Source: JAADEM01 sp965371855
GTDB lineage: Bacteria; Bacteroidota; Bacteroidia; Bacteroidales; Marinilabiliaceae
NCBI GenBank assembly: GCA_965371855.1
Contig: CBDUZZ010000009.1
Coordinates: forward strand, 12,186-76,185
DNA: 64,000 nucleotides
Reading direction: 5' to 3'
The notes below the pieces were generated by a model. The model searched no databases. It had not been told where the DNA came from and worked only from the letters and a program-made list of their open reading frames with translations. This document shows, piece after piece, positions 50,270 to 60,235 of this stretch. The first letter of the stretch is position 1. The number at the start of each line of letters is the position of its first letter. A program made the translations under genes and the position numbers.

Positions 50270-52795
50270 ATGCAGATAGTAAAATATATTCTTCTATTCG
50301 TATCCCTCATAATAAATACTTCAGTATTATCACAAGAAGATAATACAGCTACTGATACTCCCGAAAAAGACATCCCTGCTAAAATTGAACTCATCCCTGT
50401 ACTGGAGCTTACAAGCAGACTTCCTGATGCAACTAATAAAATAAAATCAATTGAACAATCATTGATTACTGATAAAATAATAAAAGAAGAAATAATAAAA
50501 TTAGATACATTCCTTCTCAATTTTAAACAGTTCAAACAGAAACATATCCATAAAGGAGAAGAATTAGAAGACCTAAATTTATTACAGAATGAACTTTACA
50601 ACTGGGAAAAAGAGAAAGCAAAATTATATGATGTACAACAATCATTTGACAATATAAAAAATGAACTTATTGAGCAAAAAGAATCACTTCAAACAATAAA
50701 AACATTATGGGAAAAAAGCCTTGAAGCTGCAAAGGGTAATGACCTACCTAATAATGCAAAAAGAATGGTAAACTCTTTATTGAAAGATATTGAACGTATC
50801 AATCGCACTTTAAACGAAAAGAATGATTTGGTATACAAGCAATTGGAATCCATCGCAAACACCACAATTTACATTAATGATCAAATACAGACAATAGAGA
50901 CTAAATTAAGTAGTTTAACGGAAACACTTATTTTAAATAAAGAACCCTCCCTGTTTCATAAATTATTCAAAAAAGACAACGATAGTAATAATCAAAAAAA
51001 GTACGTACCAAAAGATTTTTATACTCCTATATCCAATTATGTATCAGATAATTTAATAATCATTACAATTCATATAATATTCTTCTTGCTTATTTTTGTT
51101 CTTTTAAATGTTCTAAAAAGGAAAATAAAACCTGCCAAATACAAAGATTTAGATGCAAAACTAATTTATATAGTTTTCGAATTCCTTCACAGACCTTTAA
51201 TTAGTGCTTTATTGATTTTTTTATTAAGTGCAAGTTTTATTTATACCGATCCTCCTCCTGTTTTCACAACACTTATATACTTTCTTCTGCTTATTCCTGT
51301 AATGATAATACTTCCGGTAATTACAATAAAAGAATTTAACTTTTTTATATACGGATTAGGTCTTATATATCTGTTAACCCTGTTTTTACGTCTGCATATT
51401 CTTAATTCAATAACCGGATATCTAATTATTCTAGGAGCTATTTTAATGACAGTTTGGGGGATTGGAAAGTTTTTACATAAAAGCATTATTAATAAAATAT
51501 TTAAAAGAGATATTACCAGAATGATAATGTCATTCCTTTTTTACGGTTTCGCAATATTATTAATCATTTCATTTTTTTCAATTTTAATAGGTTATTATAC
51601 ATTAGGCTTATTTCTTTTCGACAGCACGATATGGTCTATATACCGAGTCTTCCTTTTTTACGCATCTGTTGCAGTTCTTGCTGGATTTACAGAATTACTT
51701 TTATATAGCGATTACGTCAGACAGATAAATTCAATTAAAAAGAATTCTAAGGAGATTTTATCGTGGTTACATTCATTTATTTTATTAATGATGACATTAA
51801 TTTTGTTCAAAGAGATGTTTTCATTATTTGGAATTTATGAACTCATTGCTGATTTCCTCGTTTCCTTATGGGACTATGCAATACCCCTTGGTGCAATCGA
51901 TGATTTTACTATTGGAAATATCTTAACTCTGTTCATAACAATCTGGTTATCCAGCCTTATATCAAAAATTATCAGCTCTGTACTAGAACAGGATGTATTA
52001 AAAAAATTCAAATTAAAAAGAGGTGTTCCACGAACAATTTCAATATTAGCCAAGTACACAATTCTTACAGTTGGTTTTCTGATTGCAATTGCCGCAGCAG
52101 GGATGGAACTCTCAAATTTCACCATAATATTAGGAGCCTTAGGTGTTGGTATTGGTTTCGGATTGCAAGATGTTATTAATAATTTTATCTCCGGACTTAT
52201 ACTTCTTTTCGAACGTCCTATCCAGACCGGTGACACCATTCAGGTTGGCGAACTTTGGGGAAAAGTAAAGAACATTGGTATCCGATCAAGTATAATACGT
52301 TCATTCGATGGCTCAGAAGTTATTGTCCCTAACGGGATGCTTATCTCAAGAGAAGTAACTAACTGGACTCTCTCTGACCAGAAAAGAAGGCTGGATATTT
52401 TAATTGGTGTTGAATATGGTACTGATCTGAAGCAAGTTCTTAGCATTTTAATCGATTGTGCTAATAAGCATGATAGTGTTATGGATGACCCTGCTCCTTC
52501 AGCATGGTTTTTGGGATTTGGCGACAGTTCAATAAATTTCAAACTGGTATTCTGGCATCCGAGTTTTGATGGTTCATTGTCAGTTAAAAGTGAAGTAGCT
52601 ATCGAAGTTTTCGATGCATTAAAGAAAGCAAATATTACTATCCCGTTTCCACAACAAGATGTATATATTAAAGAGTTCAAACCGCAGAAAGATAACTCGG
52701 TAACCAATAAAAACATTAAAGAGAAAAAAGACACTCAAACAACAAAGAAGGCTATCGATCCTAAAGTTGGGAAAGGCGACAAGAGTAATAAATAA
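50270..52795 (+). CDS. Large MscS-type mechanosensitive channel
   Basis: 841 residues from ATG 50270, which starts the signal peptide (MQIVKYILLFVSLIINTSVLS); an in-frame ATG at 50177 would hide it. Periplasmic coiled-coil region (about 60-245), then about eleven membrane segments (265-660). The pore helix and MscS beta domain follow: NFTIILGALGVGIGFGLQD, NNFISGLILLFERPIQTGD, GKVKNIGIRSSIIRSFDGSEVIVPN. A C-terminal alpha/beta part and a charged tail close it. This is the KefA/YbdG-like long class, which releases solutes on osmotic downshift. It is followed after 23 bases by the tetraheme fusion gene, but a joint role is not obvious. Confidence 0.93.
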   Translation: MQIVKYILLFVSLIINTSVLSQEDNTATDTPEKDIPAKIELIPVLELTSRLPDATNKIKSIEQSLITDKIIKEEIIKLDTFLLNFKQFKQKHIHKGEELEDLNLLQNELYNWEKEKAKLYDVQQSFDNIKNELIEQKESLQTIKTLWEKSLEAAKGNDLPNNAKRMVNSLLKDIERINRTLNEKNDLVYKQLESIANTTIYINDQIQTIETKLSSLTETLILNKEPSLFHKLFKKDNDSNNQKKYVPKDFYTPISNYVSDNLIIITIHIIFFLLIFVLLNVLKRKIKPAKYKDLDAKLIYIVFEFLHRPLISALLIFLLSASFIYTDPPPVFTTLIYFLLLIPVMIILPVITIKEFNFFIYGLGLIYLLTLFLRLHILNSITGYLIILGAILMTVWGIGKFLHKSIINKIFKRDITRMIMSFLFYGFAILLIISFFSILIGYYTLGLFLFDSTIWSIYRVFLFYASVAVLAGFTELLLYSDYVRQINSIKKNSKEILSWLHSFILLMMTLILFKEMFSLFGIYELIADFLVSLWDYAIPLGAIDDFTIGNILTLFITIWLSSLISKIISSVLEQDVLKKFKLKRGVPRTISILAKYTILTVGFLIAIAAAGMELSNFTIILGALGVGIGFGLQDVINNFISGLILLFERPIQTGDTIQVGELWGKVKNIGIRSSIIRSFDGSEVIVPNGMLISREVTNWTLSDQKRRLDILIGVEYGTDLKQVLSILIDCANKHDSVMDDPAPSAWFLGFGDSSINFKLVFWHPSFDGSLSVKSEVAIEVFDALKKANITIPFPQQDVYIKEFKPQKDNSVTNKNIKEKKDTQTTKKAIDPKVGKGDKSNK

Positions 52796-52818
52796 ATGAT
52801 TAATACAGTTTACATATT

Positions 52819-54342
52819 ATGACAGGAACAAAAAAAACTTTAAAACACAGAAAGGGGCTATTATTGTTTTTCACAGGAATAATAGTAACTATCATTTTAA
52901 TTTATCCTTTCAATAAAACAGTCAGTTACACTTCAACCGATGAATACTGCATAAGCTGTCATGTTCATGATCATGCTATTGATTCATGGAGGCTTTCTCC
53001 ACATGTTGACAACAATGCCGGCATTGTGGTAGGCTGTGTAGATTGCCATTTACCTCCGAAAGGTCACGGATATATTGCAGCCAAAATAAAACATGGATCA
53101 AAAGACTTATATGGCATGTATTTCAAAGATTCGGCAGACTATAAATGGGAAGCTAAAAGAACTGTTGTAGAAGCTAACAAGTACACTTACGAGGAGTCTT
53201 GCAAAAAATGTCACGTAAATCTCTATCCGGTAGGACTAACTGCAGAAGGTGCAGACTCTCATATTTATTACGAACAGTCTGACGATGAAATGACATGTTT
53301 GAACTGCCATATGCATACGGGCCATTATGATCCTGACTACATACATGCTCAAAACATAGAGTTTGCAGCTGAAGAATCTAACAAAGAACTTTTCACTTCT
53401 CCAACAACGGTTACAAAATTCGTAAATTTTACTGAAACTATCCCAAGATCTTCAGTCTCGTTTAATATGATAGCTATTAAAGGTGGTGAATATACAATGG
53501 GTAGCCCCAAAGATGAGCCACTCAGAAAAAAAGATGAAGGACCTCAGCGAAAAGTCAAAGTAAATTCTTTCTTTATGGCTGAAATGGAAGTAACGTGGAA
53601 TGAATTTCTTGCATGGTTTAACGAAACTGCCTCGGAAGGCCGTAAAGAAGATGATAAAAACCAACCCGAAGTAGATGCCATGACAGGAGCAACGCCTCCG
53701 TGGGGAGCACCTGATCAGGGATGGGGCAAAGGTAAGAGACCGGCCATCACAATGTCGCATTATGCTGCAACACAGTACTGCAGATGGCTTTCAGAGGTTA
53801 CAGGTAAAATTTACCGACTACCTACTGAGGCCGAATGGGAGTATGCTGCCAGAGGAGGCACTTCAACACCATACTTTTTTGAAGGAAGCCCAAAAGATTA
53901 TTCAGGCTTTACATTCTGGAACAAATGGTTTGGTGCAGATACAACCATAATTAATTCATACGCCATTTATAAAGAGAACAGTAACGGTAAAACGCAACTC
54001 TCCAACAAGGTTTTGCCAAACTCATTCGGATTGAAAAATATGGTTGGTAATGTTGCAGAATTTTGTTCAGACTGGTATGCTCCTAATTCATACTCAATTA
54101 TTAAAGATGGCATAACAAACCCTAAAGGACCTTTAAAAGGTAAAGAACACGTGGTTAGAGGTGGCTCATTCAGAAGCGATGCTGTTGCGTTACGAAGCAC
54201 TGCAAGAGATTTCACCCAGACAAAAGCCTGGTTAAAGACAGACCCACAAATACCAAAAAGCAAATGGTGGTATTCAGATGCTAACCATGTAGGTTTCAGG
54301 GTTGTGTGTGAAACTGATTTTTTAAACAAGAATAATAATTGA
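52819..54342 (+). CDS. Tetraheme NapC/NrfH-like cytochrome fused to a SUMF1-fold domain
   Basis: 507 residues. One N-terminal membrane anchor (about 13-31). Residues 35-185 hold four c-type heme sites, CISCH (44-48), CVDCH (73-77), CKKCH (128-132) and CLNCH (160-164), with the spacing of small NapC/NirT/NrfH quinol-oxidising cytochromes. Residues about 213-500 are a formylglycine-generating-enzyme-like (SUMF1) domain: IAIKGGEYTMGSPKDEP, EMEVTWNEFLAWFNE, YRLPTEAEWEYAARGGTSTP, NMVGNVAEFCSDWY, VVRGGSFRSDAVALRS, HVGFRVVCE. The paired active-site Cys of true formylglycine enzymes are not seen in the RGGSF region, so sulfatase maturation is doubtful. The whole would face the periplasm. It lies just before a cluster of exported sugar oxidoreductases; an electron link is inference. 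Confidence 0.9.
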   Translation: MTGTKKTLKHRKGLLLFFTGIIVTIILIYPFNKTVSYTSTDEYCISCHVHDHAIDSWRLSPHVDNNAGIVVGCVDCHLPPKGHGYIAAKIKHGSKDLYGMYFKDSADYKWEAKRTVVEANKYTYEESCKKCHVNLYPVGLTAEGADSHIYYEQSDDEMTCLNCHMHTGHYDPDYIHAQNIEFAAEESNKELFTSPTTVTKFVNFTETIPRSSVSFNMIAIKGGEYTMGSPKDEPLRKKDEGPQRKVKVNSFFMAEMEVTWNEFLAWFNETASEGRKEDDKNQPEVDAMTGATPPWGAPDQGWGKGKRPAITMSHYAATQYCRWLSEVTGKIYRLPTEAEWEYAARGGTSTPYFFEGSPKDYSGFTFWNKWFGADTTIINSYAIYKENSNGKTQLSNKVLPNSFGLKNMVGNVAEFCSDWYAPNSYSIIKDGITNPKGPLKGKEHVVRGGSFRSDAVALRSTARDFTQTKAWLKTDPQIPKSKWWYSDANHVGFRVVCETDFLNKNNN

Positions 54343-54405
54343 GGAAATGTGGAGTTGACAAACTTAAAACTTTAAAAACTTTTTACTTTAAAAACTAAAT
54401 TAGCC

Positions 54406-55758
54406 ATGAGTATCAAAAAAAATATAAATCGCAGAAAATTCATTGAGAATACAGCTATCGCCGGAGGTTTGGGGATTATAGCCATTAACTCATTATCATC
54501 TTGCAGTAGTAAAAAAACACCTGAAGAGTTAGGGCTACCACCCATTTTAAACCGCGCACCAAAAGGTAAAAAATTGAAAGCCGGGTTAATAGGTTGCGGA
54601 CATAGAGGAACGGGTGCACTTTTGAATTTTCTTAGTGCAGGTCCAAATCTCGAAGTTGGTGCTTTAGCCGATGTTTTTCCTGATAAGATGGAAGGAGTAC
54701 GTGAGCGTCTTCGTAAGTATAAACTTGATGTAAAAGACGAAATGTGCTTTGCTGGTATTGACGGGTATAAAAAAGTCATGGAATCAGATGTAGACGTTGT
54801 TCTGCTGGTTACTCCCCCCTATTTCAGACCTATACACTTTAAGGCAGCCATTGAAGCAAAAAAACATGTATTCATGGAAAAACCTGTTGCCGTTGACCCC
54901 GTTGGCATTCGCCAGATAATTGCAACTGCAAGAACGGCAAAAACACTGGGTCTGAATGTTGTTACCGGTACTCAGCGCCGCCATCAGGATGATTATATTA
55001 AAACATATGAGCGAATTGCCAATGGTGCTATTGGTGAACCTTTGGCAGCAAAAGCATACTGGAATCAGGAGCATGTTTGGTTTCGTCGTCGTCAGCCGGG
55101 CTGGACAGACATGGATTACATGCTGCGTAACTGGAATAATTTTTCATGGTTGAGTGGTGATCATATACTGGATACGCACATTCACAATATTGATATTATC
55201 AACTGGTTTATGGGAAAACATCCTGAATCAGCACTTGGATACGGAGGACGGCACAGAAGAGTAACAGGTAATCAGTATGATTTTTTCAGTATTGACTTTA
55301 ATTATGGCAACGGTCATTTCTCTCACAGCATGACTCGTCAGATAGATAATTGTGCCAATGGTGTTGGTGAAATAGTTATCGGTACTAAAGGATACACAAA
55401 CTGTAAAAGCATTATTTACGACCTCGACGGAAATATTAAATGGCAATATGAATATCCAAAAGATAAAGATGGAAACCCGATGAAACAGGTGAAAATAACA
55501 CCTTACATTCAGGAGCATATTCATCTTGTTACAGCAATACGTACAAATATTTATGTAAATGAGGCTGAACGTACGGCAGTGTCTAACCTCACTGCCATAA
55601 TGGGACGGGAATCGGCTTATACAGGAAAACGTATTAGTTGGGAGGAGATAATGAGTTCAAAACTGAAATTAGGCCCTGAAGATATTACTACAGGCGATGT
55701 GAAGAATATGGAGAAATACGAAACTGTTCCTATTCCCGGAACAGCAATAAAATCATAG
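54406..55758 (+). CDS. Exported Gfo/Idh/MocA oxidoreductase, possible TAT lipoprotein
   Basis: 450 residues. A twin-arginine motif NRRKFIEN (8-15) is followed by a hydrophobic stretch and SLSSC, a lipobox-like Cys at residue 33, so it may be an anchored periplasmic protein. Rossmann line AGLIGCGHRGTG (59-70) and catalytic-lysine MEKP (K159) are present; the middle has DTHIHNIDIINWFMGKHPESALGYGG. It would oxidise sugar units using bound NAD. It starts 63 bases after the tetraheme fusion gene and opens the run of 3-keto-glycoside-type genes. The 5' gap contains AAAACTTTAAA-like simple repeats. Confidence 0.93.
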   Translation: MSIKKNINRRKFIENTAIAGGLGIIAINSLSSCSSKKTPEELGLPPILNRAPKGKKLKAGLIGCGHRGTGALLNFLSAGPNLEVGALADVFPDKMEGVRERLRKYKLDVKDEMCFAGIDGYKKVMESDVDVVLLVTPPYFRPIHFKAAIEAKKHVFMEKPVAVDPVGIRQIIATARTAKTLGLNVVTGTQRRHQDDYIKTYERIANGAIGEPLAAKAYWNQEHVWFRRRQPGWTDMDYMLRNWNNFSWLSGDHILDTHIHNIDIINWFMGKHPESALGYGGRHRRVTGNQYDFFSIDFNYGNGHFSHSMTRQIDNCANGVGEIVIGTKGYTNCKSIIYDLDGNIKWQYEYPKDKDGNPMKQVKITPYIQEHIHLVTAIRTNIYVNEAERTAVSNLTAIMGRESAYTGKRISWEEIMSSKLKLGPEDITTGDVKNMEKYETVPIPGTAIKS

Positions 55759-55767
55759 TATAAACAT

Positions 55768-55796
55768 TTGAGAAATACAATTAAGGGTTATCTTTG
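55768..55796 (+). promoter_or_regulatory. Promoter upstream of the second oxidoreductase
   Basis: TTG (55768-55770), 18-base spacer and TATCTTTG (55789-55796) match the Bacteroidota consensus with a spacer one base short. The box ends 64 bases before the ATG at 55861, giving this part of the cluster its own start. Confidence 0.55.
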
Positions 55797-55860
55797 CATA
55801 CCAGACCATAACAGAATAGAATTGACAATATAACAATTGAATCCATTAACACTTTAAAGT

Positions 55861-57219
55861 ATGTCAAAAAACAAATTATCAAGAAGATCGTTCCTGAAAA
55901 AAGGAGTTGCTGCAACTGCGGCGGCATCGCTTTTTCCTACAGTAGTACCGGCATCAGTACTTGGCCGGAACGGAGCAGTTGCTCCAAGTGACCGTATTGT
56001 TATGGGGCTTATAGGTGCAGGAGGTATGGGAAACAGTAACTTGGGTCAGTTTCTGAATAAGAAAGAGACGCAAATCGTTGCGGTATGCGATGTTGATGAC
56101 CGCCATCTAAAATCTACCAAAAACAGGGTTGACACGAAGTATGGAAACAGTGATACCCGCACATATCGTGACTTCAGGGATTTTCTTGATAATGAGAAGT
56201 TGGATGCTGTAATATTGGCACTGCCTGATCACTGGCACGGAATAGCTGCTGTATCTGCCGCAAACAAAGGTCTTGATATATATGGCGAGAAACCGTTGGC
56301 ACGTACAATCAAAGAGGCGCGGGCAATTGTTACTGCAGCAGAAAAAAACAATATTGTTTGGCAGACAGGAAGCTGGCAACGCTCTGTTGGCAACTTCAAA
56401 AGAGCTGCCGAGCTGGTACGAAATGGTGTTATCGGTAAAGTAACGCATGTAGAAGTAGGATTACCCAACGGCAACCAGTCGATAGGGACACCTCCAATCA
56501 AAACACCTCCTGCCGGTGTAGACTGGGACAGATGGTTAGGTCCTGCTCCTAAAGTACCCTACAGAGGTGTGTTGCACTTTCACTGGCGCTGGATACAGGA
56601 CTACTCAGGTGGACAACTCACTGACTGGGCAGGTCACCATATAGATATCGCAAACTGGGGACTTGATTTCGACCAGACTGCACCAATAAGCATTAAAGGG
56701 AAAGGTGTTTATCCGGTTGAAGGAATATACAATGTGCCTGTTGAATATGTTATGGAAGCTGAATATGAGAACGGCATTAAAATGACCATTGCCAATGAAC
56801 GATATTTTGTGGATAAACGAAAACATGGTTTATGGCCTCAAATAGGTGCTGTAAGATACGGTATGGGGCCGGTATGGTATGGTGAAAAAGGTTGGATACA
56901 TGTGAACCGCAGTGGACTGTGGGCTTCAAAACCGGAGTTCCTGAAAGTCCCCGAAAAGGATTTAAAAACAAAAATATATAATAGTACCGATCACTGGCAA
57001 AACTTCCTCGACTGTGTAAAAACACGCAAAAAAACAATTACTCCTGTTGAAGTTGCACACAACTCTATTAGCGTAGCATTAATTGGTGAAATTGCAATGT
57101 TAACAGGTCAAGAACTTAAGTGGGATGCTAAAAATGAACAATTCACTAATAGCGAATATGCAAACAGACTATTGAGCCGTCCGTTCCGTTCACCATGGGA
57201 AATGCCGAATGTGAGGTGA
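55861..57219 (+). CDS. Exported Gfo/Idh/MocA oxidoreductase
   Basis: 452 residues with a classical twin-arginine signal (SRRSFLKKGVAATAAASLFP, 7-26). Rossmann GLIGAGGMGNSN (49-60), LPDHWHG line, and YGEKPL with K144. The C-terminal region has GGQLTDWAGHHIDIANWGLD, the family's metal-free substrate His/Asp line. It is similar in layout to, but clearly different in sequence from, the oxidoreductase at 54406, so the two probably act on different sugars or in opposite directions (oxidation before and reduction after cleavage). ThuA-like, DUF1080 and isomerase genes follow on the same strand. Confidence 0.94.
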   Translation: MSKNKLSRRSFLKKGVAATAAASLFPTVVPASVLGRNGAVAPSDRIVMGLIGAGGMGNSNLGQFLNKKETQIVAVCDVDDRHLKSTKNRVDTKYGNSDTRTYRDFRDFLDNEKLDAVILALPDHWHGIAAVSAANKGLDIYGEKPLARTIKEARAIVTAAEKNNIVWQTGSWQRSVGNFKRAAELVRNGVIGKVTHVEVGLPNGNQSIGTPPIKTPPAGVDWDRWLGPAPKVPYRGVLHFHWRWIQDYSGGQLTDWAGHHIDIANWGLDFDQTAPISIKGKGVYPVEGIYNVPVEYVMEAEYENGIKMTIANERYFVDKRKHGLWPQIGAVRYGMGPVWYGEKGWIHVNRSGLWASKPEFLKVPEKDLKTKIYNSTDHWQNFLDCVKTRKKTITPVEVAHNSISVALIGEIAMLTGQELKWDAKNEQFTNSEYANRLLSRPFRSPWEMPNVR

Positions 57220-57332
57220 AAAGTGTTAGGAATTAGGTAAAAGGTGTTAGGAGAAAGAGACTTTTCAATTACTCAAATTATCAATTACTCAGTTACTCAA
57301 AAGAAATAATTACACAAATACATAAAAAACAT

Positions 57333-58538
57333 ATGAAAAATATAATTCAACTTATTACAGTCGCAATACTTTCCATTTCAGTCTTATCAGGCTGTCAGGA
57401 GAAAAAGATAAAAGCGCTTATCATTACCGGTCAGAACAATCATAACTGGGAAGAGTCGCATGTTATTCTGGAAAAAATACTTGAAAATAGTAACGCATTC
57501 ACAGTAACAACTTCTATTAGTCCTGCTAAAGGTGAAGACATGAGCAGTTTCTCTCCGGACTTTTTGGCTTATGATGTCATTGTATTAGATTATAACGGCG
57601 ATGAATGGCCGGAAGATACTAAAAAGGGTTTTGAAATATATGTAAAAAATGGAGGTGGTGTGGTCGTATATCACGCTGCCGATAATTCTTTCCCCGAATG
57701 GAAGGAGTATAATGAAATGATTGGGCTTGGCGGCTGGTATGGTCGTGACGAAAAATCAGGTCCTTATGTTTATTATAACAGTCGTGATGAACTGATCCGT
57801 GATAACTCTGAAGGGAAAGCCGGTTCACACGGCCCTCAGCATGAATTTGTAATTGAAATACGTGAACCGGAGCATCCGATAGTAAAAGGGTTACCCAAGC
57901 GTTGGTTACACAGCCAGGATGAACTCTATTCCAACCTTCGCGGACCTGCAAAGAACATGACAATTCTTGCAACATCGTATGCCGATCCAAAGCAAAAGGG
58001 AACAGGAAAACATGAGCCTATACTTATGACAATCAATTACGGTAAAGGCAGAATATTTCATACCGTAATAGGCCATGTGGGGGGCGAAAAGGTTCACTAT
58101 GCAACACAAGATGCAGGATTTATTCTAACACTTCAACGTGGTACTGAATGGGCTGCTACCGGTGAAGTAAAACAACAACTCCCTCCCGACTTGCCAAGTA
58201 TTGGTGCAGCATTTCTTTTGCCCAATTATAAATTTTTCACTATAGATGAACTATTCGAGAAAGCTAAGAAATATGACTACGACAAGCCGCAAAAATATCT
58301 CTATCTTATTTCCAACAGAATAAGAGAGGCTAAAGGTAACTCTAAAGAGCTGGGCAAATATGAGAGTCGCATTTTGGAAACATTGCAATCAGATGATGCT
58401 ACAAACGAGTGTAAAAACTACCTTTGCAGAGAAATAAGCTGGATGGGAAGCAAAAAGAGTATTCCGGTATTAAAAGAGTTGTTGAAGAACGAAGAAACAG
58501 CAGACATGGCACAGTTTGCCTTAACCAGGATACGGTGA
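57333..58538 (+). CDS. ThuA-like lipoprotein with HEAT-like C-terminus
   Basis: 401 residues with lipobox VLSGC (Cys21). Residues about 28-265 match the ThuA (trehalose-utilisation) family, a glutamine-amidotransferase-like fold: KALIITGQNNHNWEESH, VIVLDYNGDEWPED, GGGVVVYHAADNSFPEW, HPIVKGLPKRWLHSQDELYSNLR, GKGRIFHTVIGH. The last 80 residues (KGNSKELGKYESRILETL, then VLKELLKNEETADMAQFAL) look like two HEAT-type repeats. ThuA proteins occur again and again beside Gfo/Idh/MocA and DUF1080 genes and have been linked to keto-sugar metabolism, but their reaction is not fully settled. Confidence 0.88.
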   Translation: MKNIIQLITVAILSISVLSGCQEKKIKALIITGQNNHNWEESHVILEKILENSNAFTVTTSISPAKGEDMSSFSPDFLAYDVIVLDYNGDEWPEDTKKGFEIYVKNGGGVVVYHAADNSFPEWKEYNEMIGLGGWYGRDEKSGPYVYYNSRDELIRDNSEGKAGSHGPQHEFVIEIREPEHPIVKGLPKRWLHSQDELYSNLRGPAKNMTILATSYADPKQKGTGKHEPILMTINYGKGRIFHTVIGHVGGEKVHYATQDAGFILTLQRGTEWAATGEVKQQLPPDLPSIGAAFLLPNYKFFTIDELFEKAKKYDYDKPQKYLYLISNRIREAKGNSKELGKYESRILETLQSDDATNECKNYLCREISWMGSKKSIPVLKELLKNEETADMAQFALTRIR

Positions 58539-58593
58539 ACGGGAGTAGGGAACTAGGAACTAGGAACATATAAACTTTATAAACTATAAACAG

Positions 58594-60189
58594 ATGAACA
58601 AACTACTATTATCACTAACAATAATCTTCTTATCCCAGTTTATTCAAGGACAACCTAAACCTAAGGACACTGAAGATTGGAGGCAGAAACCAGAAACTGT
58701 TACTCCCGGTAAATACAATAATCCACCTGGTGATGCTATCATTTTATATTCAAATAAAAAAGATGCGGATAAATGGGAACAGGTAAAAGACAATCAACCT
58801 TTAAAATGGAAAGCAGGAAAAACTCTGACTACAGTAAAAAACACAGGATATGTCCAAACTAAACAGGCTTTCGGTGACATACAGTTGCACATAGAGTGGA
58901 AAACACCCAAAAAAGTTGAAGGTGACGGACAAGGACGAGGTAACAGTGGGGTATTTCTGATGGGACTGTACGAAGTTCAGATACTCGACTCGTACAACAA
59001 CGAAACATATTACAATGGTCAGGCCGGTAGCATATATAAACAGTATGCTCCAATGGCAAATGCCAGTTACGGACCCGGTAAGTGGCAGACTTATGATATC
59101 TTCTTCACTGCGCCCCGCTTTACTGATAGCAAGATACTGTTATCACCCGCTTATATTACTGTAATTCATAATGGCATACTGATACAAAACCATGTTAAGC
59201 TGGAAGGACCTACTGAATATATCGGAATACCTGGATACAAATACAATTCTGCCAAATTACCTTTGAAGCTACAGGATCATGGTAATCCTATATCGTACCG
59301 TAACATATGGGTACGCGAATTAAAAGAACAGGACACAAAAACACCTCTTATGACTAATATCGATCCTTTGGAAAAATACGGATGGAAGCTGGCTGTTCAG
59401 GCATGGTCTTTCAATCGATTCACTTTTGTTGAAGCTGTAAAATTTGCTAAAGAACTTGGGTTAAATTATATTGAAGCTTATCCGGGACAAAAGATTGGAG
59501 GTCTTGCCGAAGGTACTACTCACTTTTCTGCGGATGCAGAAACACAGAAAAAGATAAAGGATATACTTGACCATTACGGTATAAAAATGATAGCCTATGG
59601 TGTTGTTAATGGTAAAACACCCGAAGAGTGGAAGCAAATATTTGAGTTTGCTAAATATATGGGTGTTGAAACAATCAATACCGAACCACCTTTCAAGGAT
59701 ATTGCTTTAGTGGATAAGTTAGCAAAGGAATACAACATTAAAGTCGGCCTCCACAACCATGCACGGCCAACCCGATACTGGCAACCACAAACAGTGCTAA
59801 ATGCTATTGCCAATGATACAGTAACGACAAAAAGCAAAGATTTGAGGCTGTGGGAACAAAAAATAATCGGAAAATCAAGTTTAATTGGTGCTTGCTGCGA
59901 CAACGGACACTGGATGCGTTCAGGAATTGATCCTGTAGATGCATATCGCATACTGAATGGCCATATCATCTCTTTGCATATTAAGGATATGAACGAGTTT
60001 AATAATCTGAAAGCACACACTGTACCTATTGGTACTGGAAAAGCCGATATTCCGGCAATACTTAAAGAACTCAAAAAGCAAGGGTTTAAAGGGGTTATGA
60101 CTATTGAATATGAGCACAACTGGGAAAATCCAATGCCTGATATTAAAGAGTCTGTTAACTATTTGAGGAAAGTAGCAGCTGAGATTTGA
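58594..60189 (+). CDS. DUF1080 domain fused to sugar isomerase/epimerase TIM barrel
   Basis: 531 residues with a signal peptide (MNKLLLSLTIIFLSQFIQG). Residues about 35-245 are a DUF1080 jelly roll (HIEWKTPKKVEGDGQGRGN, SGVFLMGLYEVQILDSYNN, LKLQDHGNPISYRNIWVRE). Residues about 255-531 are an AP-endonuclease-2/xylose-isomerase-like barrel (AVQAWSFNRFTFVEAVKFAK, NYIEAYPGQKIGG, KVGLHNHARPTRYW, SLIGACCDNGHWMRSG, ISLHIKDMNEF, GVMTIEYEHNWENP) with the His/Glu/Asp metal residues expected. One exported chain thus combines glycoside cleavage with a keto-sugar isomerase or epimerase, a logical sequence of steps. It follows the ThuA gene by 55 bases. Confidence 0.92.
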   Translation: MNKLLLSLTIIFLSQFIQGQPKPKDTEDWRQKPETVTPGKYNNPPGDAIILYSNKKDADKWEQVKDNQPLKWKAGKTLTTVKNTGYVQTKQAFGDIQLHIEWKTPKKVEGDGQGRGNSGVFLMGLYEVQILDSYNNETYYNGQAGSIYKQYAPMANASYGPGKWQTYDIFFTAPRFTDSKILLSPAYITVIHNGILIQNHVKLEGPTEYIGIPGYKYNSAKLPLKLQDHGNPISYRNIWVRELKEQDTKTPLMTNIDPLEKYGWKLAVQAWSFNRFTFVEAVKFAKELGLNYIEAYPGQKIGGLAEGTTHFSADAETQKKIKDILDHYGIKMIAYGVVNGKTPEEWKQIFEFAKYMGVETINTEPPFKDIALVDKLAKEYNIKVGLHNHARPTRYWQPQTVLNAIANDTVTTKSKDLRLWEQKIIGKSSLIGACCDNGHWMRSGIDPVDAYRILNGHIISLHIKDMNEFNNLKAHTVPIGTGKADIPAILKELKKQGFKGVMTIEYEHNWENPMPDIKESVNYLRKVAAEI

Positions 60190-60235
60190 TTTGATGATAT
60201 GATGATGTGGTGATTCGTTGATTTGTTGATTTGTT

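Noticed and set aside
52819..54342. Calling the SUMF1-like part a sulfatase-maturing formylglycine enzyme
   Set aside because: The active-site Cys pair is not seen, and no sulfatase gene lies in the window.
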